Assembly: GCA_013399305.1 (NCBI GenBank)
Contig: VXAI01000180.1
Coordinates: forward strand, 1,626,567 to 1,690,566
DNA length: 64,000 nt
Direction: 5' to 3'
DNA from: Rostratula benghalensis
Lineage: Eukaryota > Chordata > Aves > Charadriiformes > Rostratulidae
Part shown: one piece after another, positions 11,265-24,211 of the stretch
Layout of the letters: the number at the start of each line of letters is the position of its first letter
Position numbering within the stretch: the first letter of the stretch is position 1
The notes under the pieces: generated by a model
Seen by the model: the letters and a program-made list of their open reading frames with translations, nothing else
What the model was told of the DNA's origin: nothing
Database searches by the model: none
Program-made: the position numbers and the translations under genes

Positions 11265-13989
11265 ACCCTGGGAATCCTATGCACTGGGCTCAAAAACGTA
11301 ATTTTCTTAATGTCTGTGAAAGAGAGAACTGTTAGCTCTTATTGCAGAACTTAGGCTTGTGTAGCAGCAGGGCAAGTGCCAAGGATGACATTTTTAAAAT
11401 GAAGGAGATATTTAGCTGCCGTGTGACCTTCCCCGGGGGCTCGTATCATTCGTTTGTATTAGCCCTTAGCACTGATGGAGCTGAAAATCCCACCCCGTAT
11501 GGCAATCAAGCCAAAGAGATGTGCCCACTCCCCATCTTGGGGGTGAATGCTTTATGTAGGCTGAGATATTCCATAAAAAGCTGAGGGAAGAGCTTGGACT
11601 CTTGCACACCTGAGCACGGTTTGTTCCTGGCTCCAGGCTGGTCATTTTGGAAATCTTTGGGATGCATCAAAATGAAGCTCTCCTGCATCTTTGTTGGTTT
11701 TGTTTTTAAATTCTGTATCTACTACCTTTATTTCCAGATTGATAACATGAGAGCTAAGGAGAACATTGTATTTAAGGTCACTGCAACTCTTCAGATGCTA
11801 TTTTAGTTCTTGGTAGCCTTCCAGTTCAAGCAACATAAACCTCTCGAGTTTATTCACTAGCATCAGGCGAATACTACGTGACCGATAGAGTTCCTGTATC
11901 TCCCATAACCTCATTTGAAGGGATTTGTTTGCCTGTCTATCCCTGTGCATTAGCAGATAAGAGGAGGAGCGTGGGGAGGGAGAGAGACAGCTCTGACTGC
12001 TCAGCTTTGGAGGCCGCATGGGCTCTCCGTCTGTCTGAGGGCTTCGAACCTCAGCGGTGCCCGAGCTCGAGAAAATTCGTGTTGAGGTCAAAGGCCCGCT
12101 GGCGTCAGAGTTTTGTCCTGATGGCTGCCGAGAGCAGTTGCTTGGGGATGATCTTATGTGGGAGAGGCATTTCAGATTCCCAGGCTGTAAGAGTTCCAGC
12201 AACAGAGGAGTGAGTAGGCTTCAGCGAGAGCTGTGGCGTGCTGGCAGCAGTTGGGAGGCTGCAGAAGCTGAAAAATGCTGTCTTGGGGGAGCTTTAATTG
12301 GTTGCGTCGGGAAACACTTGGTTTGATGGGCTCATATGTCTTCTAAAATGCCTGGTGCCAGACCAGATTGGCATACCTCCATTGACTTACACGAGAAGCC
12401 ACCAGACACTGAGCCCATCTTCAGTCTTATGTTTTTCTTGGAAAAGCAAGATTTTTACAAAGGCAGCAGGTTATTTTTCCTCTCCATTTGCCTCAGTGAC
12501 AGTAATACTGAAATCCTGAGTGGCATGAGCATTCCACAGGTTTTGCCTTGTTTCCATGGCCTTTAAGCTTAGTGGGTTTCTCCTTCATCTGCTTGCAGAA
12601 CCTCATTCTCATATGTCAGTCTATATTGGAAGACTTCTTACATGAAGTGTATGGTGGATATCACAAATCCAGAAGGGAGGCTTTATAAATAGCCAGAAAT
12701 ACTTAATTCTAGTATTTCATTCTTTTTGTAGATCTTAACCCTTTTTCAGTTTCGGTGAAAACATTGTGGTCATTTGTGTTCTAAGTGAACAGATCCTAGA
12801 GCCACTGGTCTTCAGTTTTGCTTCAGTTTGTTTCCTCTCCATTATTCAAGTGAGTAGGTCCAACTTCTGCACAATCTAAAAACCAAATCCTCTTCTTGAT
12901 GTGTTTACATCCAAATGAGTTGCAGCCAGTTGCAGCCTCACTCCCAATGAGACTAAAATCTCTAGTGAAGAACAGTTCTTATTTTTATGTCTGGGGGGAA
13001 AATAAGAAAAAAAGAAAACCAACCACATTTTAAGGAAAAGTTAGTCCATGCTAGGACTTGGCTGCCATAGAGCATCATTCACCCTGTTGAATACGTGCAC
13101 ACTCGCCTCTCAGGTGGTGAGTGCACACCACAAAGCAACACCGAGCCCAGAATAAAATTGGAATAAAATTGGAGCAGCAGTTTGCAGACAAGCGAATCGT
13201 GAAAAGCCCATTGATTTGCTCGATGCCCATGTTGTTCAGCATTGTGCCGTGCTAATCCGAAAACCCCTGTGCCTCACCAAAAAAAAAAAAAAAAAACCAA
13301 AACACAAAAGTTCTCAGAACAATAAGAACTGTCAATTCCAGCAGATTTTTCCGGGCCTGTCATTATTCCTCCATTGTCTTGGAGCACTAAGTGGCGTACA
13401 CAAGGGATTTTTGGCAGGAGTTCAGGAGTGGTCTCGTAAGGAGGGATTGCGTGTCGCTACCTCACGTCTGGTGTCGTTTGTGATTTGAGTTCAGTCCAGC
13501 ACAGGCCCCTAGAAACTTGTTCCCCCCTACCCCATCTGGGTCTGCAGCTTTCATGGGGGCTCATTTATGTTGTCTCTTAAAAAAAAAAAAAACCCACTGC
13601 TTTTTACTCTACTCAATTGCAAAAATGTAGAACCAAGATATTAGGGATGTCTTTCTAGGTTTTGACTTGATGTCTTCTAGAGAATTAGAATAATGTAATA
13701 TGTTAATATTCTGTGCCACCACCTGGTCTTTCAGAAAGGTGGGAAGAGCAGCAGTGGTGGCCCCAAGCAGAATTTTTTTAAATAACTTCCTTTCTCTTGA
13801 GATGGTATCACTGGTTCTTCTCTTGGAGCAGCTGGATCCTCCAAGAGGTCCCTGCTTTAGTGGAGAAAAATTCCTTCTGCTCTGGCCTGTGTTCTTTCAC
13901 ATAGTGCTTTCCCCCAAGTTAAGAAAAAGAAGCACGGTCATGTACCCCTCGCCCCATCATTTGGACATGCCCTAAGGAGGAAAAGGATG
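11265..13989. other. Non-coding stretch, no gene recognised
   Basis: Includes an 18-base A run at 13279-13296 and another near 13579-13591. A minus-strand frame at 11798-12202 (134 codons) has no recognisable domain and no splice context, and I treat it as chance. A frame in the opposite direction overlaps it. Confidence 0.5.
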
Positions 13990-14768
13990 ATCATAGAATA
14001 ATAAAATTGTCTGGGTTGGAAGGGACCTTTCAGATCATCTCCTCCAACCACCAACCCAACTCTGATCAAACCCACCCCTAACCCATGTCTCTCAGCACTC
14101 TGTCAACCCGGCTTTTCAATCCCTCCAGGGATGGGGCCTCAACCCCTGCCCTGGGCAGCCCAGCCCAAGCCTTCACAACCCTTTCCCTCAAAACATTTCT
14201 CCTCATCTCCAACCTGAACCTCCCCTGGGGCACCTGGAGGCCATTTCCTCTTGTCCCATGGCCTGGGACTTGGGAGAAGAGACCGACCCCCCCTGGCTGC
14301 CCCCTCCTTTCAGGGGGTTGGAGAGAGCCAGAAGGTCTCCCCTCAGCCTCCTCCAGGCTGAACACCCCCAGCTCCCTCAGCCTCTCCTCACAGGACTTCT
14401 TCTCCAGACCCCTCACCAGCTCTGTTGCCCTTCTCTGGACCCGCTAGAGCCCCTCAATGTCCTTTTTGTGGGAAGGGCCCCAAAACTGGACACAGCCCTT
14501 CGAGGTGAGGCCTCACCAGTGCCCAGGACAGGGGGATGATCACCTCCCGAGTCCTACTCCCCATGCTGTTCCTGGTGCAGGCCAGGATGCTGGTGGCCTT
14601 CTTGGCCACCTGGGCACACTGCTGGCTCCTCTTCAGCCCACAGGCCACCAACACCCCCAGCTCCTTTTCTGCCAGGCAGCTCCAGCCACTCTGCCCCAGG
14701 CCTGGAGCGCTGCAGGGGGCTGGGGTGACCCAAGGGCAGGACCTGGCACTTGGCCTTGTTGAACGTAA
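13990..14768 (-). mobile_element. CR1 LINE, about 780 bp, young-looking subfamily
   Basis: Read on the minus strand, it runs from the last ORF2 codons at 14768 down to the 3' octamers near 13990-14005. Signature words are CTGGGTTGGAAGGGACCTTT and the 'tctcagcactctgtcaacc' block. Its first 330 bases from the 3' end are nearly identical to the copy at 45624-45959 (about 2% differences by eye). Opens no intact reading frame; plus-strand frames across it are antisense. Confidence 0.94.
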
Positions 14769-16239
14769 TGATGGGAAGAAAGATTAGCTTTTTGTGTAAC
14801 AGAATACCAATTTTAAGTTCTGTATCCAGAATCAGAGGCCCTGTGAACTGGACAGTCTTCCATAGTTCTCCCAGTGTAGCATTGTCTGCATACACACCTC
14901 ACCCCAGTTCAAAAAATTTCCAATACAGTAAAGGTCATGACATTCCCTCTGAAAATGAAAATATGAATTGAGTTACGCTTCCTTGGCATCGGCGACTTGC
15001 AGAACCCGCATTGTATTGCAATAAATCTGCAGCATTTTGAAAAGCCTGTGGGGCATAGATCCCTCTCGTGTGGCCTTCACACAAACTCTGGCAGGTTTCA
15101 CTGCTTAAGAATTTAGTGCTTTCGAAAAAACATCTGAAAGTCAGGCCTCAGAGGACACATATGACCTTCATATAAACTAGGACTTTGATTAGCTGTGGTT
15201 TGGGCGTTTTAAACTCCTCTGTAATGCACAAAATCAGTCTTGTAACGGCGTGAAAAGGGAGATCTTGGTATTAATGTTAGCACGCTGTCAAATTAATACA
15301 TCAAATAATACACTCTTATCCTGAATGGGTGAACTGCTTTTATCAGTGTTTTTGATGTGGCAAAGAAAGCGCTTGTTCCGTAGCTACAAACCCAACTCTC
15401 TTCGTCTTCCCTTCTCTTTGAACTTCAATTTTCTTAAGACTTGGAACATCGTGATACAGCTTTCAGAGCTAGATGTTTTCAAGATTGGCATCCAAAGGCA
15501 TATTAGAAGCCCCACAAAGGGATTTTCTTTTAAACGAGGTTTTCAAATATACGTAACCTTCTGGCTTGACCTCTGGATCCACTCCCAGTCTGCATGTCAA
15601 GAAAAAGAATCTTCCCACATATGGCTATCTCCAGTGAGATCAAAGCTGTTGCCGTATTTTAAAACTTGTGAGAAGGAAATGGATATTAAAAAAAAAAAAA
15701 AAAAAGTGGGGGAAATGGTGAAAAGATTTGAATGAGTTACATTTATGAAAGACATGCACCCACGGATCTTGGAAACGAAGGGAAGACTTTCAGGATTAGC
15801 CGCAGCTCTGCTGTTCAGAAGCAGCAGAAAGCTTCTTTATTTGTTAGCCTCACCAAGGTAATTAAACAGACTCGAAAACATAAACAAAAAATAGATTTTC
15901 TAGATCCTGACAAATATAGCTCTGCAAGTGTTTTGCCGTGAAAGTTAATGAGGTTCTAACTTTAGACTGGGTTTTCTGCCTGGTGCCTAATAAAAGCCGC
16001 AGCCGAGACCAGTGTTAGTTTATACTACTTTTGGAGCCCCTCACCAAGGTGTGGTGCCTTCCCTGGTTTCCACCCTTCTGTGGCTCAAAGGTGTGAGTTG
16101 TCACGGATGGATCCCAGCTCCAGTGAATGCTTTCTCGAGGGCTGCCGTGACTGTCCCAGTAAGCACCTGCAGAGCTGGAAGAACCATGCTCGGCAAGGAA
16201 ACAAGTTCATGGTGTCTGTATTCAGCACAAGGGGTTAAA
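14769..16239. other. Non-coding stretch, no gene recognised
   Basis: Contains a 17-base A run at about 15690-15706. A 136-codon plus-strand frame at 15325-15735 ends by translating this A run and shows no domain. Confidence 0.5.
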
Positions 16240-17080
16240 ATCATAGAATGGTTTGGGTTGGGATGGACCTTCAAGATCATCCAGTTCCAACCCCCCTGCC
16301 CTGGACAGGGACACCTCCCACCAGACCAGGTCCCTCCAAGCCCCATCCAGCCTGGCCTTGAACCCCTCCAGGGATGGGGCAGCCACAGCTCCTCTGGGCA
16401 ACCTCTTCCAGGGTCTCACCACACTCACACCAAAGAAGTTCTTCCTGACATCTCAGCCAAATCTCTTCTCTTCCAATTTAAAGCCATTACCCCTCATTCT
16501 ATGGCTCCACTCCCTGACAAAGAGTCCCTCCCCATCTCTCCTGTAGCCCCCTTCAGGTACTAGAAGCTGCTCTTGGGTTTCTCCAGAGCCTCCTCTTCTC
16601 CAGGCTGAACAACCCCAGCTCCTTCAGCCTGTCCTCATAGCAGAGGTGCTCCATTCCTCCGAGCATCTTCATGCCATCCTCTAGACCCGTTCCAACAGGT
16701 CGATGTCCTTCCTGTGTTGAGGACTCCAGACCTGCACACAGTACTCCAAGTGAGGTCTCACCAGAGCAGAGGGGCAAAATCACCTCCCGTGACCCGCTTT
16801 CTGGGCTGCCAGTGCACATTGCTGCCTCATCCTGAGCTTCTCATCCACAACCACTCCCAAGTCCTTCTCCCCAGTTCTGCTCTCCAGCCATTCTCCCCCC
16901 AGCTTGTATTTGTGTCTGGGATTGCTGCGACCCAGGTGGAGGACCCTGCACTTGGCTTGGTTGAACTTCATGAGGTTTGTCCAGGCCCACCTCTCCAGCC
17001 TCTCCTGGTTCCTCTGGATGGCATTCCTTCCCTCTAACATGGCGACTGCACTGCCCAGCTTGGTGACATTGGCAAATTAT
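16240..17080 (-). mobile_element. CR1 LINE, about 840 bp
   Basis: Minus-strand copy with 3' end at 16240 ('atcatagaatgg...'). Reading leftwards from about 17040, the minus strand retains the ORF2 C-terminal region: motifs such as [15 protein letters not shown] and [12 protein letters not shown] are recognisable. It is 5'-truncated just before the reverse transcriptase core. One of the longer CR1 coding remnants in the window. Confidence 0.94.
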
Positions 17081-18232
17081 CCCAGTGTACCTGTGGCATT
17101 AGCCGTGGGGAAGGACCACAGATCAACCAGTCTTGTCTCCTGAATCTCACTGTGCTGTCACAAGGGACCTTCTCCATTCCCCTTCCCCATACTTACTTTT
17201 TGTAGGGTGAAATTAAGCCACTTGGCTGACAGAAGCTCCGCTCAGCTTTCAGAAAGGGGGACCTCCCTGATGTGAGACTCTCTATTGTCTGATCAAGCTG
17301 TCGGGGTCCTGCTTTGAAACACCTCCAGCTCCAGAGGTACATGGTGCTCGTGACACCTCTCACTTCGACACCTCTAACTGCTTCGGTAAATAGGGTAAAT
17401 AGAGTTTAGAAACACGTTTGATGTTTTGTGACTGCTGTAAGAATTTGGATTATAGTTATATGTTAGTAGTTGGTCTGGAACTTTCCTGCCTTTGAATGAT
17501 GTTACAACCCAGTTAAATACTTAACAGAAGAGTGGCAAGTCTGTTCACAGTCGTTTCACAGATAAATTTCTTTGTTCTCATTTCTCATCTGACCTTTTTA
17601 AAATCCCCTGTTCAAGTTATCACCCTGTCTCAAACAGCAGCACCATGTTTTGGGATTATGCTTGGAATGTCTCCAGTCCCCTTTTCAATTGCAAGTGGAA
17701 TTAATGTTCATTTCTAATGGTATGGAATAGGTGCAGGTGAGTCTCCAAAGAAGTTCTGCTTCTTCATGCATGAAACGAACACCTTTGATGAGCCCACCTT
17801 TGCATGCAGGGTTTCCATCATTCCAAAGTCATGGGCCTCTATGCCAGACTGAACTTTGCACCAATCCCAATAACAGTTTTCACTGCTAAAGGTTCTGGAC
17901 CACCAAATATCAAGGCTTTGCATTTTTATTATATATTGGAGGTATTGGCTAGAAATTTCTAAGGAAGCATTTTTTTTGGTGGAGTAGATGTCAAGTGTTG
18001 TGGACACATATGGATCAGAGCACTAGTGTTTATCATGGATTTGGTAAGACAAACAATTGATGGTTGTGGGTCAAATTTTTTGGATTATAAACCGCTTTGC
18101 TGTCAGATTACAAGCAAGAAGGAAATAGTTACCTGTTCTAATTCCGTTAACTGTTACTGGGTATTGGCAATTTGATGAAACTTGGGTTTTTTTCAGAGAG
18201 GTAAATGACAGATTTATAATATGTAGCATCTG
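17081..18232. other. Non-coding stretch, no gene recognised
   Basis: Ordinary mixed-composition sequence; nothing recognised. Short direct word repeats ('gacacctct') near 17350-17372 are minor. Confidence 0.5.
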
Positions 18233-18562
18233 GTCAACGCCTAGAAATACTTCAAGGGTGGGTGTCAGGAGGATGGAGACAGTCTTTTTTCAGTGGTGCC
18301 CAGGGACAGGACAAGAGGGAATGGGCACAAACTGGAACATAAGAAGTTCCATCTAAATATGAGGAAGAACTACTTCACTCTGAGGGTGGCAGAGCCCTGG
18401 CAGAGGCTGCCCAGAGAGGTGGTGGAGTCTCCTTCTCTGGAGACATTCCAAACCCACCTGGACACGCTCCTGTGGGACCTGCTGTGGGTGGACCTGCTTT
18501 GGCAGGGGGTTTGGACAAGATAACCTCCAGAGGTACTTTCCAACTCGATAGCATTCTGTGAT
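18233..18562 (+). mobile_element. CR1 LINE, about 330-bp 3' fragment
   Basis: Starts at 'tcaacgcctagaaatacttc', contains the 'gggtgggtgtcaggagg' block, the 'ctggagacattcc' block and the terminal 'gcattctgtgatg'. The same stretch of the element is found reverse-complemented at 32232-32632. Belongs to a different subfamily from the 4-kb copy. Confidence 0.92.
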
Positions 18563-19068
18563 GTAAAAAGTATAGGAAAGCCCTACAGCTAATTATATAA
18601 TTTTAAACTTAAGTACCAGAGCTCAGTTGCTGCTTGTTCTGGAAGTTTTCCTGAGCTATGATTTAAAGGCTTTATTGCACCAAAATCCCAGAGGTTGTTG
18701 CAGTTTGCAATAGTGGGCTGTCAAGAGATAATCACAACGTGCAGTTCTTGTGACTGTGAGGAAATGTGCATGTTTCATCATGATCTCTTGCACAAGCCGA
18801 CACCAGGGTCTGAATCCAGATATTCTTCTATCATCTGGTGTCACCTTCAATTGCCTCGGCATCGTTAGTGCTGGAAAATGCTGTAACCTACCCGAGGGGA
18901 TTGTGCTTCTTGGATGCTACAGCCCATTTGGAGCATCTGTCTGTGGCTGATGCCACGGGACACCCATGGAAGGTGAATGCAGTAGGTTGTGTGGGAGTTG
19001 TGGTGCAGAGCACAGCAGTCCTGCTTTGCAATTCCACCTGCCTCAGCAGCATTCGTTGCTTACATTGT
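18563..19068. other. Non-coding stretch between CR1 copies
   Basis: No gene or repeat recognised. Ends at the 5' truncation point of the composite CR1. Confidence 0.5.
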
Positions 19069-19528
19069 GGGTGCCAGAGCACTGGAATCACAGACTCACA
19101 GAATGATACGGGGTTGGAAAGGACCTCTGGAGATCATCCAGTCCAACCCCACTGCCCCAGCAAGTTCACCTAGAGTGGGCTGCACAGGAACATGTCCAGG
19201 CAGGTTTTCAATGTCTCCAGAGAGGGAGACTCCACCACCTCTCTGGGCAGCCTCTGCCAGGGCTCTGCCACTCTCAAAAGTTTAGATAGAACTTCTTATG
19301 TTCAAGTGTTGGCCCATTCCTTCTTGTCTTATCACTGGGCACCACTGAAAAAAGACTGGCCCCAATAGGCTGCCCGGAGAGGTGTTGGAGTCTCCTTCTC
19401 TGGAGGTACTCAAAACCCACCTGGACATGTTCCTGTCCAACCTGCTGTGGGTGGACCTGCTTTGGCAGGGGGTTGGACAGGATCCCTGAAGGTCCCTTCC
19501 AACCCCTGCCATTCTGTGTTTCTGTGAT
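19069..19528 (+). mobile_element. Composite CR1, host part (5'-truncated), interrupted by a nested CR1
   Basis: The host CR1 lies on the plus strand: 17 bases at 19069-19085 (GGGTGCCAGAGCACTGG), then an interruption, then 19364-19528 ending in 'attctgtgtttctgtgatt'. Joining the two pieces restores the normal CR1 order '...gagcactgg / aa(c)aggctgccc...'. The interruption is a complete second CR1 fragment in antisense. The same nested structure, reverse-complemented, is present at 38645-39890. The DNA just outside the element differs between the two loci. Confidence 0.9.
19086..19363 (-). mobile_element. Nested CR1 3' fragment, 278 bp, antisense to its host CR1
   Basis: Minus-strand CR1 whose 3' terminus (aatcacagactcacagaatg) abuts host base 19085, and whose truncated 5' end (gactggcccc) abuts host base 19364. 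It matches the nested piece at 38808-39085 with about six differences over 278 bp by eye, and the length is identical. Because host and insert are both CR1 3' ends in opposite orientation, a transcript across this region could fold back on itself. Confidence 0.92.
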
Positions 19529-20811
19529 TAGATTAACATTACACTTGGGGTGGAAACTCAGGAGCTGCTTGAAAGGAAAACCAGTGCAGAAGGCAAAGCC
19601 TTGGCTGTATTGAAACAAGCATTAGAAATCCTACTGGTTTCGGGCTGGTCCCCAGAATCAAGAGGTTGTCTGTCTTGTGGAGTGGTCAAATTGTACCATG
19701 AAGTTGGTCAAAAGGCACCTCCTCCCAAAGAAGACGAAAGATGTCATGAGCTCTGTGTGGGTCAGTCGCAAAGCAAGCAAAAATTTTGATTGCAGGTAGG
19801 GAAAGACCAGAACGTTTGTTCCACAACAGCTTGTTACTGGCTTTGCTCTCAGGACGTGGGGAGGAAGGAAGAGAAAGGAAATAGTTGTAGCCGAGTTGGC
19901 TGCTGCAGTCCAGGGGCACAGTCAATCAAATTCTTTCATCCTTCCAAGCGGTTGTGTAGTAGCACTGATTTGTATCACAGCCGTGCAGTTCTCCCCCGTT
20001 GATAATTCCAGCTCTGCCAGAGATGGCAGAGACTTCGCTGAAAAACCGCGGGCTCCTCTCACCTGCAGCGAAACAGCAGGAGAGCAGAGGAGGCCTTTCC
20101 CCCTTTCATTGATGCCTATAAATAGGCCACGCTCACCCTATAACAGCCTTGAAGACGTAGGGAATCTTTTTTGGTTTGTTTTTTGTTTTTGTTTTTTTTT
20201 TTCCCTACAAAACAGAATCTGCTATTTTTAAAACCACCTTGACTCAGCAGAAGTAGACGTGTGCGTTTTAGATGGTAGTAGGTTGATAACCGAGCCTGGC
20301 TGTGAACGCTTAGCTCTTCAGTTCTGGCTGGAACATTTTATGTTTATTTTAACCCTGTGGTGGACAGGTACAAATCTTGATAGAACAGCAGGAAAAGGGG
20401 CTGCTACGTTATTGTATGTATTAAAAAAAATACTGTCTTAAGAGTTTTTTTACAATTTAGTTTGGAGGTTTTTTTAAAATTACTTTTCTCGGTGTTTATG
20501 AGAAAGAGAGGAGGTAATTAACCAAAGTGCATTTAATTTCTGTTTAGGAACAGGCTGCTTACTAAGACAATTCTGCATTTCTCCATTGTGCTGAGCAGAA
20601 CTAGTTGTGGGAGCAGTTTTCTGGATTTCAGTGGGATTACTCCAATATGCAGATGTTACCCAAACGTGATTCGAGCTACTTGGAAAAGTATCTGAGGTTT
20701 CCAAGGAAAGCTGAGTCCCTTGGTCTTAGGGACTGGTGGGTTTGGTTGGTTGGTTCTGTTTGTTTTTTGGTTTTTTTTGTTTAATAGGACACTATTAAGC
20801 AGGAATCCAAT

Positions 20812-20919
20812 GATTAGAAATAATTGGGAAAATCCAGTTCTATGAAATAGGAGGAGATAGGCAGGATTAGAAATAATTGGGAAAATCCAGTTCTATGAAA
20901 TAGGAGGAGATAGGCAGGA
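20812..20919. repeat. Perfect tandem duplication, 53-bp unit, two copies
   Basis: The unit beginning GATTAGAAATAATTGGG at 20812 is repeated without any mismatch from 20865; the match continues two bases beyond 20917. Perfect identity implies a recent duplication, possibly polymorphic, or an assembly artefact. Confidence 0.95.
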
Positions 20920-23791
20920 CTCTTGGTGGTTGCTGGTGTAAGAAGAAAAAAAGGTTTGAACTCTGTACAGGTGATAAAAATAATCTAGGAGTACTTCACC
21001 TTTTGGCCTGCCCTGTAGCCCTAGAAGACTTCTTACTAACAGGTTTCAGAGGCTCATCACAGGAAATGTAAATTGCTGCAGAACATGCAGATTTCTGGAT
21101 TGCCAGGTTATTTTTATTTTTGCTGTGATTCTAGGCGATTTTAAAAGGCGTCTTCAAAAAACGTAGCTAAATTAATGCATATACCATACTGACAAATGTG
21201 TAGGTGAAACCAGGCTGTAGAACAGCCTGAAGATTTTACCTATCATTCAAGTTATTTTCTTGCTGGTATCAGTCTTGAGGAGGAGTTGAGTTTTGAAAAT
21301 ATTTTACCCATGAAAAAGCGGTTTCAATGTGAGTTTGAGAAGGACGAAAAAGAGCAGATTTCTGCTATTCCATGCATGTTTTCGGGTTTGGTAGAGAGGA
21401 AGATTAAATTCTGTGTGTTGGACAGTAGCATTTGACCACTTGAGTGAGATTCTGTCTGCTTTTAATCCCATGGTAATTCGGGATCCTTAACCACCGATTT
21501 CTCAACATGATAATTCACCCCCCCCCTGCAGTCAGTTGTGTTGATCTCATCAAGACCCACACTGGACTTGCTGGTCTTTAAATAAAAAGTAGCTTAACGT
21601 AGCAGCCAGTTAAGCGTTGTTGGATTATCTTCTAGATGAGTTTGGCCGGTCTAGGAGCTGGTTTCAATGTAATGCTTAGAAGTAATTCTTCTCTTTGGGT
21701 CTTTTGAGGGTGGCCTTACTGCAGTGATGACAAAAGTTGTCCCTTCTAAGGTGTCTCACCTCTGTTGAGATGTCAGTTAGGAGCATAAAAAAGAGTTTTC
21801 TTATATGTGTCCTCCTCCTGTGCATGTCCCCTTTCTCAGAACAAGACCTATGCCTGCTGGTTCACGGGAAGGCTTGCAGGGTGGCTTCTTGGGGAGGGAG
21901 GAATGAGGGAACCCTCAAAAAAGGAAAGGGAGGAAAAAGAGAGAAAGAACAGGCCATCCGTCTTTTTTGAAGGCAGTAGGTAGCTCACCTTCAATGAGGT
22001 GTCCATTACAGAGGCCTTTTCCATCTTGTTTCTACAAGTGCTGGGATTGCAAAAGGTATTTGAATAATTCCTATATCATTTACATTTTTCCAGTGCCCCC
22101 ACTTCCGTTGGGATAAGCTCATCAAAATAAATAAAAGACAAGGTAGCATCATCACCGTGTTGGCCAAGGTTTTCTTCTTTTCAAGGAAGAAAAGATTGGA
22201 AATGTAACAATAGGCTACCAAAAATATGCCCCCAAGTAGAAAAAACCCGCTGAGTCCGAGGATGCTTTTGCTGTTGATGCTTTGCTTTTCCACCCCCATT
22301 TTCTTTTTCTAGCCTAACCGTGGCAGCTGATAGAATAATGGGCTGCTGCACAATTTTACACCTAAGCTACACGGTCCCATTTAGAACCTGACAGCGTTCT
22401 CTTTCTGAAATAGGAGCACTGCTTGCAGCCCACAACTGAAACAATTAACTATAAACCAGAAAGCAGCGTCATAAAAAAAATAATTGTTCTCTGCCTTACA
22501 GATGCATTTTAAGAATCCGTTCAGAGAAAGCAAAGGAAAAAAAAAATCAAGTAGACAGGTGAACAAACCTCAGAGTACTTAACCAGATCTTAGGGGTTTT
22601 GAGAATATAAATGATTTAAATTAAAAGTTATTTGAGAATATTTAACAGAAGAAAGGGCTCTGACAACAGCAGAGGGAGCAGAATAGAAATGCTAATGTTA
22701 CTATCTGTACCCACTTGCACTAAAAACAGCATCTGAAAGGAGGAATTTGAACTAAACTCTGTGAACGTGTACCCTTATAGCTCTTATTAATGGGTCGTTC
22801 TGTTTCTCTCCCACTTTCTCTTGACCCTTTTCTGAGGGTTAAATTAATCCCTTGTGCAGCTCAGCTGAGGATAATGAAGTTGCCCCCCGGGTATGAACGT
22901 AGCCCTTGGGTTTGACCTACAGAAGGCTGAGCCTCTGTTCTTTGCTGTGTTTTCAGGCAGTTTTGTTTATGCTGGACTAATTAAAAACACCCTCTCCCTT
23001 CCCCAGGCTTATATGCTCTCCTGCACAGAATAAAGAAGGTTCCAGTGACAGGGCTCTCTCAGCCTATGCAGGGACACGGTGGAAAATGCTGCTCCCCAGG
23101 GGGAACTTCATAATCCCAACCGTGTTTGTGAGCAAGAAGGCCCATCTTCTGATAGATTTCACGTTAGCCACCTTAATGATCTGAGGGGCAGCTTGCATTA
23201 CTACAGGCTCTTCTGATACTCATCGCTTGTGTCTCTGGAGCCATGGGTATTGCTTGACCAGTAAGGTAGAATCTTGTTTGCTGGAGGTGAGAACATTATT
23301 AATTAAACCGTGTGGTCATCAGGAATTTCATCTACAGTAGACAGACCGAAACGGCTGATCCCCTTCCTGTCTATTAGATTTGTAAAAGGTTTCAAACCAG
23401 ATGCTTTCTCTCAGTTAAATACATCACTGCCTACAAATAGTACAGCTTGGAGGTCCAAAAACTGGTTTTATCCATTGTGAGAGACAGATTTGAATCTTGC
23501 CCAAAGCCACCCCATTTCTCTGGGGATTTTGACGGCAGTAACTTTCCTTCCTCTTTTTCCTTTCTTTTCTTCATTTGACACACTTGTCTGCTCCACTTGT
23601 CTTTCACTCCTGCATCCTTCTCTCTGTCCTCCCAGTAAGGATCCAGTGGCCAAGGAGAGGCTGGTGCTGCACTGGGAGGCATCAAAACCAAAAGAGCTTG
23701 GAGAGAGGAAGGTTGCCCTTGGGAGAGCAGAGCAAGAAAACATTTCTCTCTTTTATCTCAGTGCCATGAAAACTAGATGGAGCAGGCAAAT

Positions 23792-23807
23792 CCACACACA
23801 CACACAC
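23792..23807. repeat. (CA)n microsatellite, about eight units
   Basis: Short dinucleotide run on the plus strand, flanked by C-rich sequence. Confidence 0.85.
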
Positions 23808-24137
23808 CCCTCTCCTTTTTCTTCTTGAACCTTCTAAATGACCTGTGAATTGGGGTTTAAGCTGGATTTAAAATAACCTGCGTGTATGGGTTTATCCCTT
23901 CACAAATCAGGAGACTTGGCACATCTGTCTTAGCGTAAGCATTTTCACTCAGTGTTCAGGAACAGCAGAGACAGGCAGACAGAGAGGGCTTTTTGTCACT
24001 GGCAACAATGGAAGGCTTCTGGCAACTTCTGACAACCCCAGAGGTATTGGGAGCACCGTGGCAATGACATTTGAGGAAAGTTTTCCTTTTAGGAAAACAA
24101 ATCTGTGAACACCAAAAGGGAGTTCAGGCATGGTTTT

Positions 24138-24211
24138 TATCAGAGTTGGGTTGATGGTTGGACTTGATGATCTGAAAGGTCCCAGACAATTCTGTGATTC
24201 TATGATTCTAT
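24138..24211 (+). mobile_element. CR1 LINE, 74-bp 3' tail
   Basis: Contains 'atcagagttgggttgatggttgg', 'tgatctgaaaggtccc' and two terminal octamers 'tctgtgattctatgattcta'. It belongs to the same subfamily as the 13990 and 45624 copies (shared 'cagacaatt'), but nine bases (ttccaaccc) between GGTCCC and AGACAAT are missing. Confidence 0.88.

Larger units (their letters stand above)
19529..24137. other. Long non-coding stretch with a tandem duplication
   Basis: No gene recognised in about 4.6 kb. Contains the 53-bp tandem duplication at 20812-20919, T-rich low complexity near 20170-20205, a C run near 21520 and a (CA)n run at 23792-23807. AT-rich 22300-22720 lacks repeats and could hold conserved non-coding sequence. 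Confidence 0.5.

Noticed and set aside
11798..12202. 134-codon minus-strand open frame
   Set aside because: No recognisable domain or splice structure, and it is overlapped by an equally open plus-strand frame.
15325..15735. 136-codon plus-strand open frame
   Set aside because: No known motif, and its end translates a poly(A) run as poly-Lys. It looks like chance in AT-rich DNA.
20812..20919. CRISPR-like or satellite array
   Set aside because: Only two adjoining copies and no spacers. This is a plain tandem duplication in a vertebrate context.
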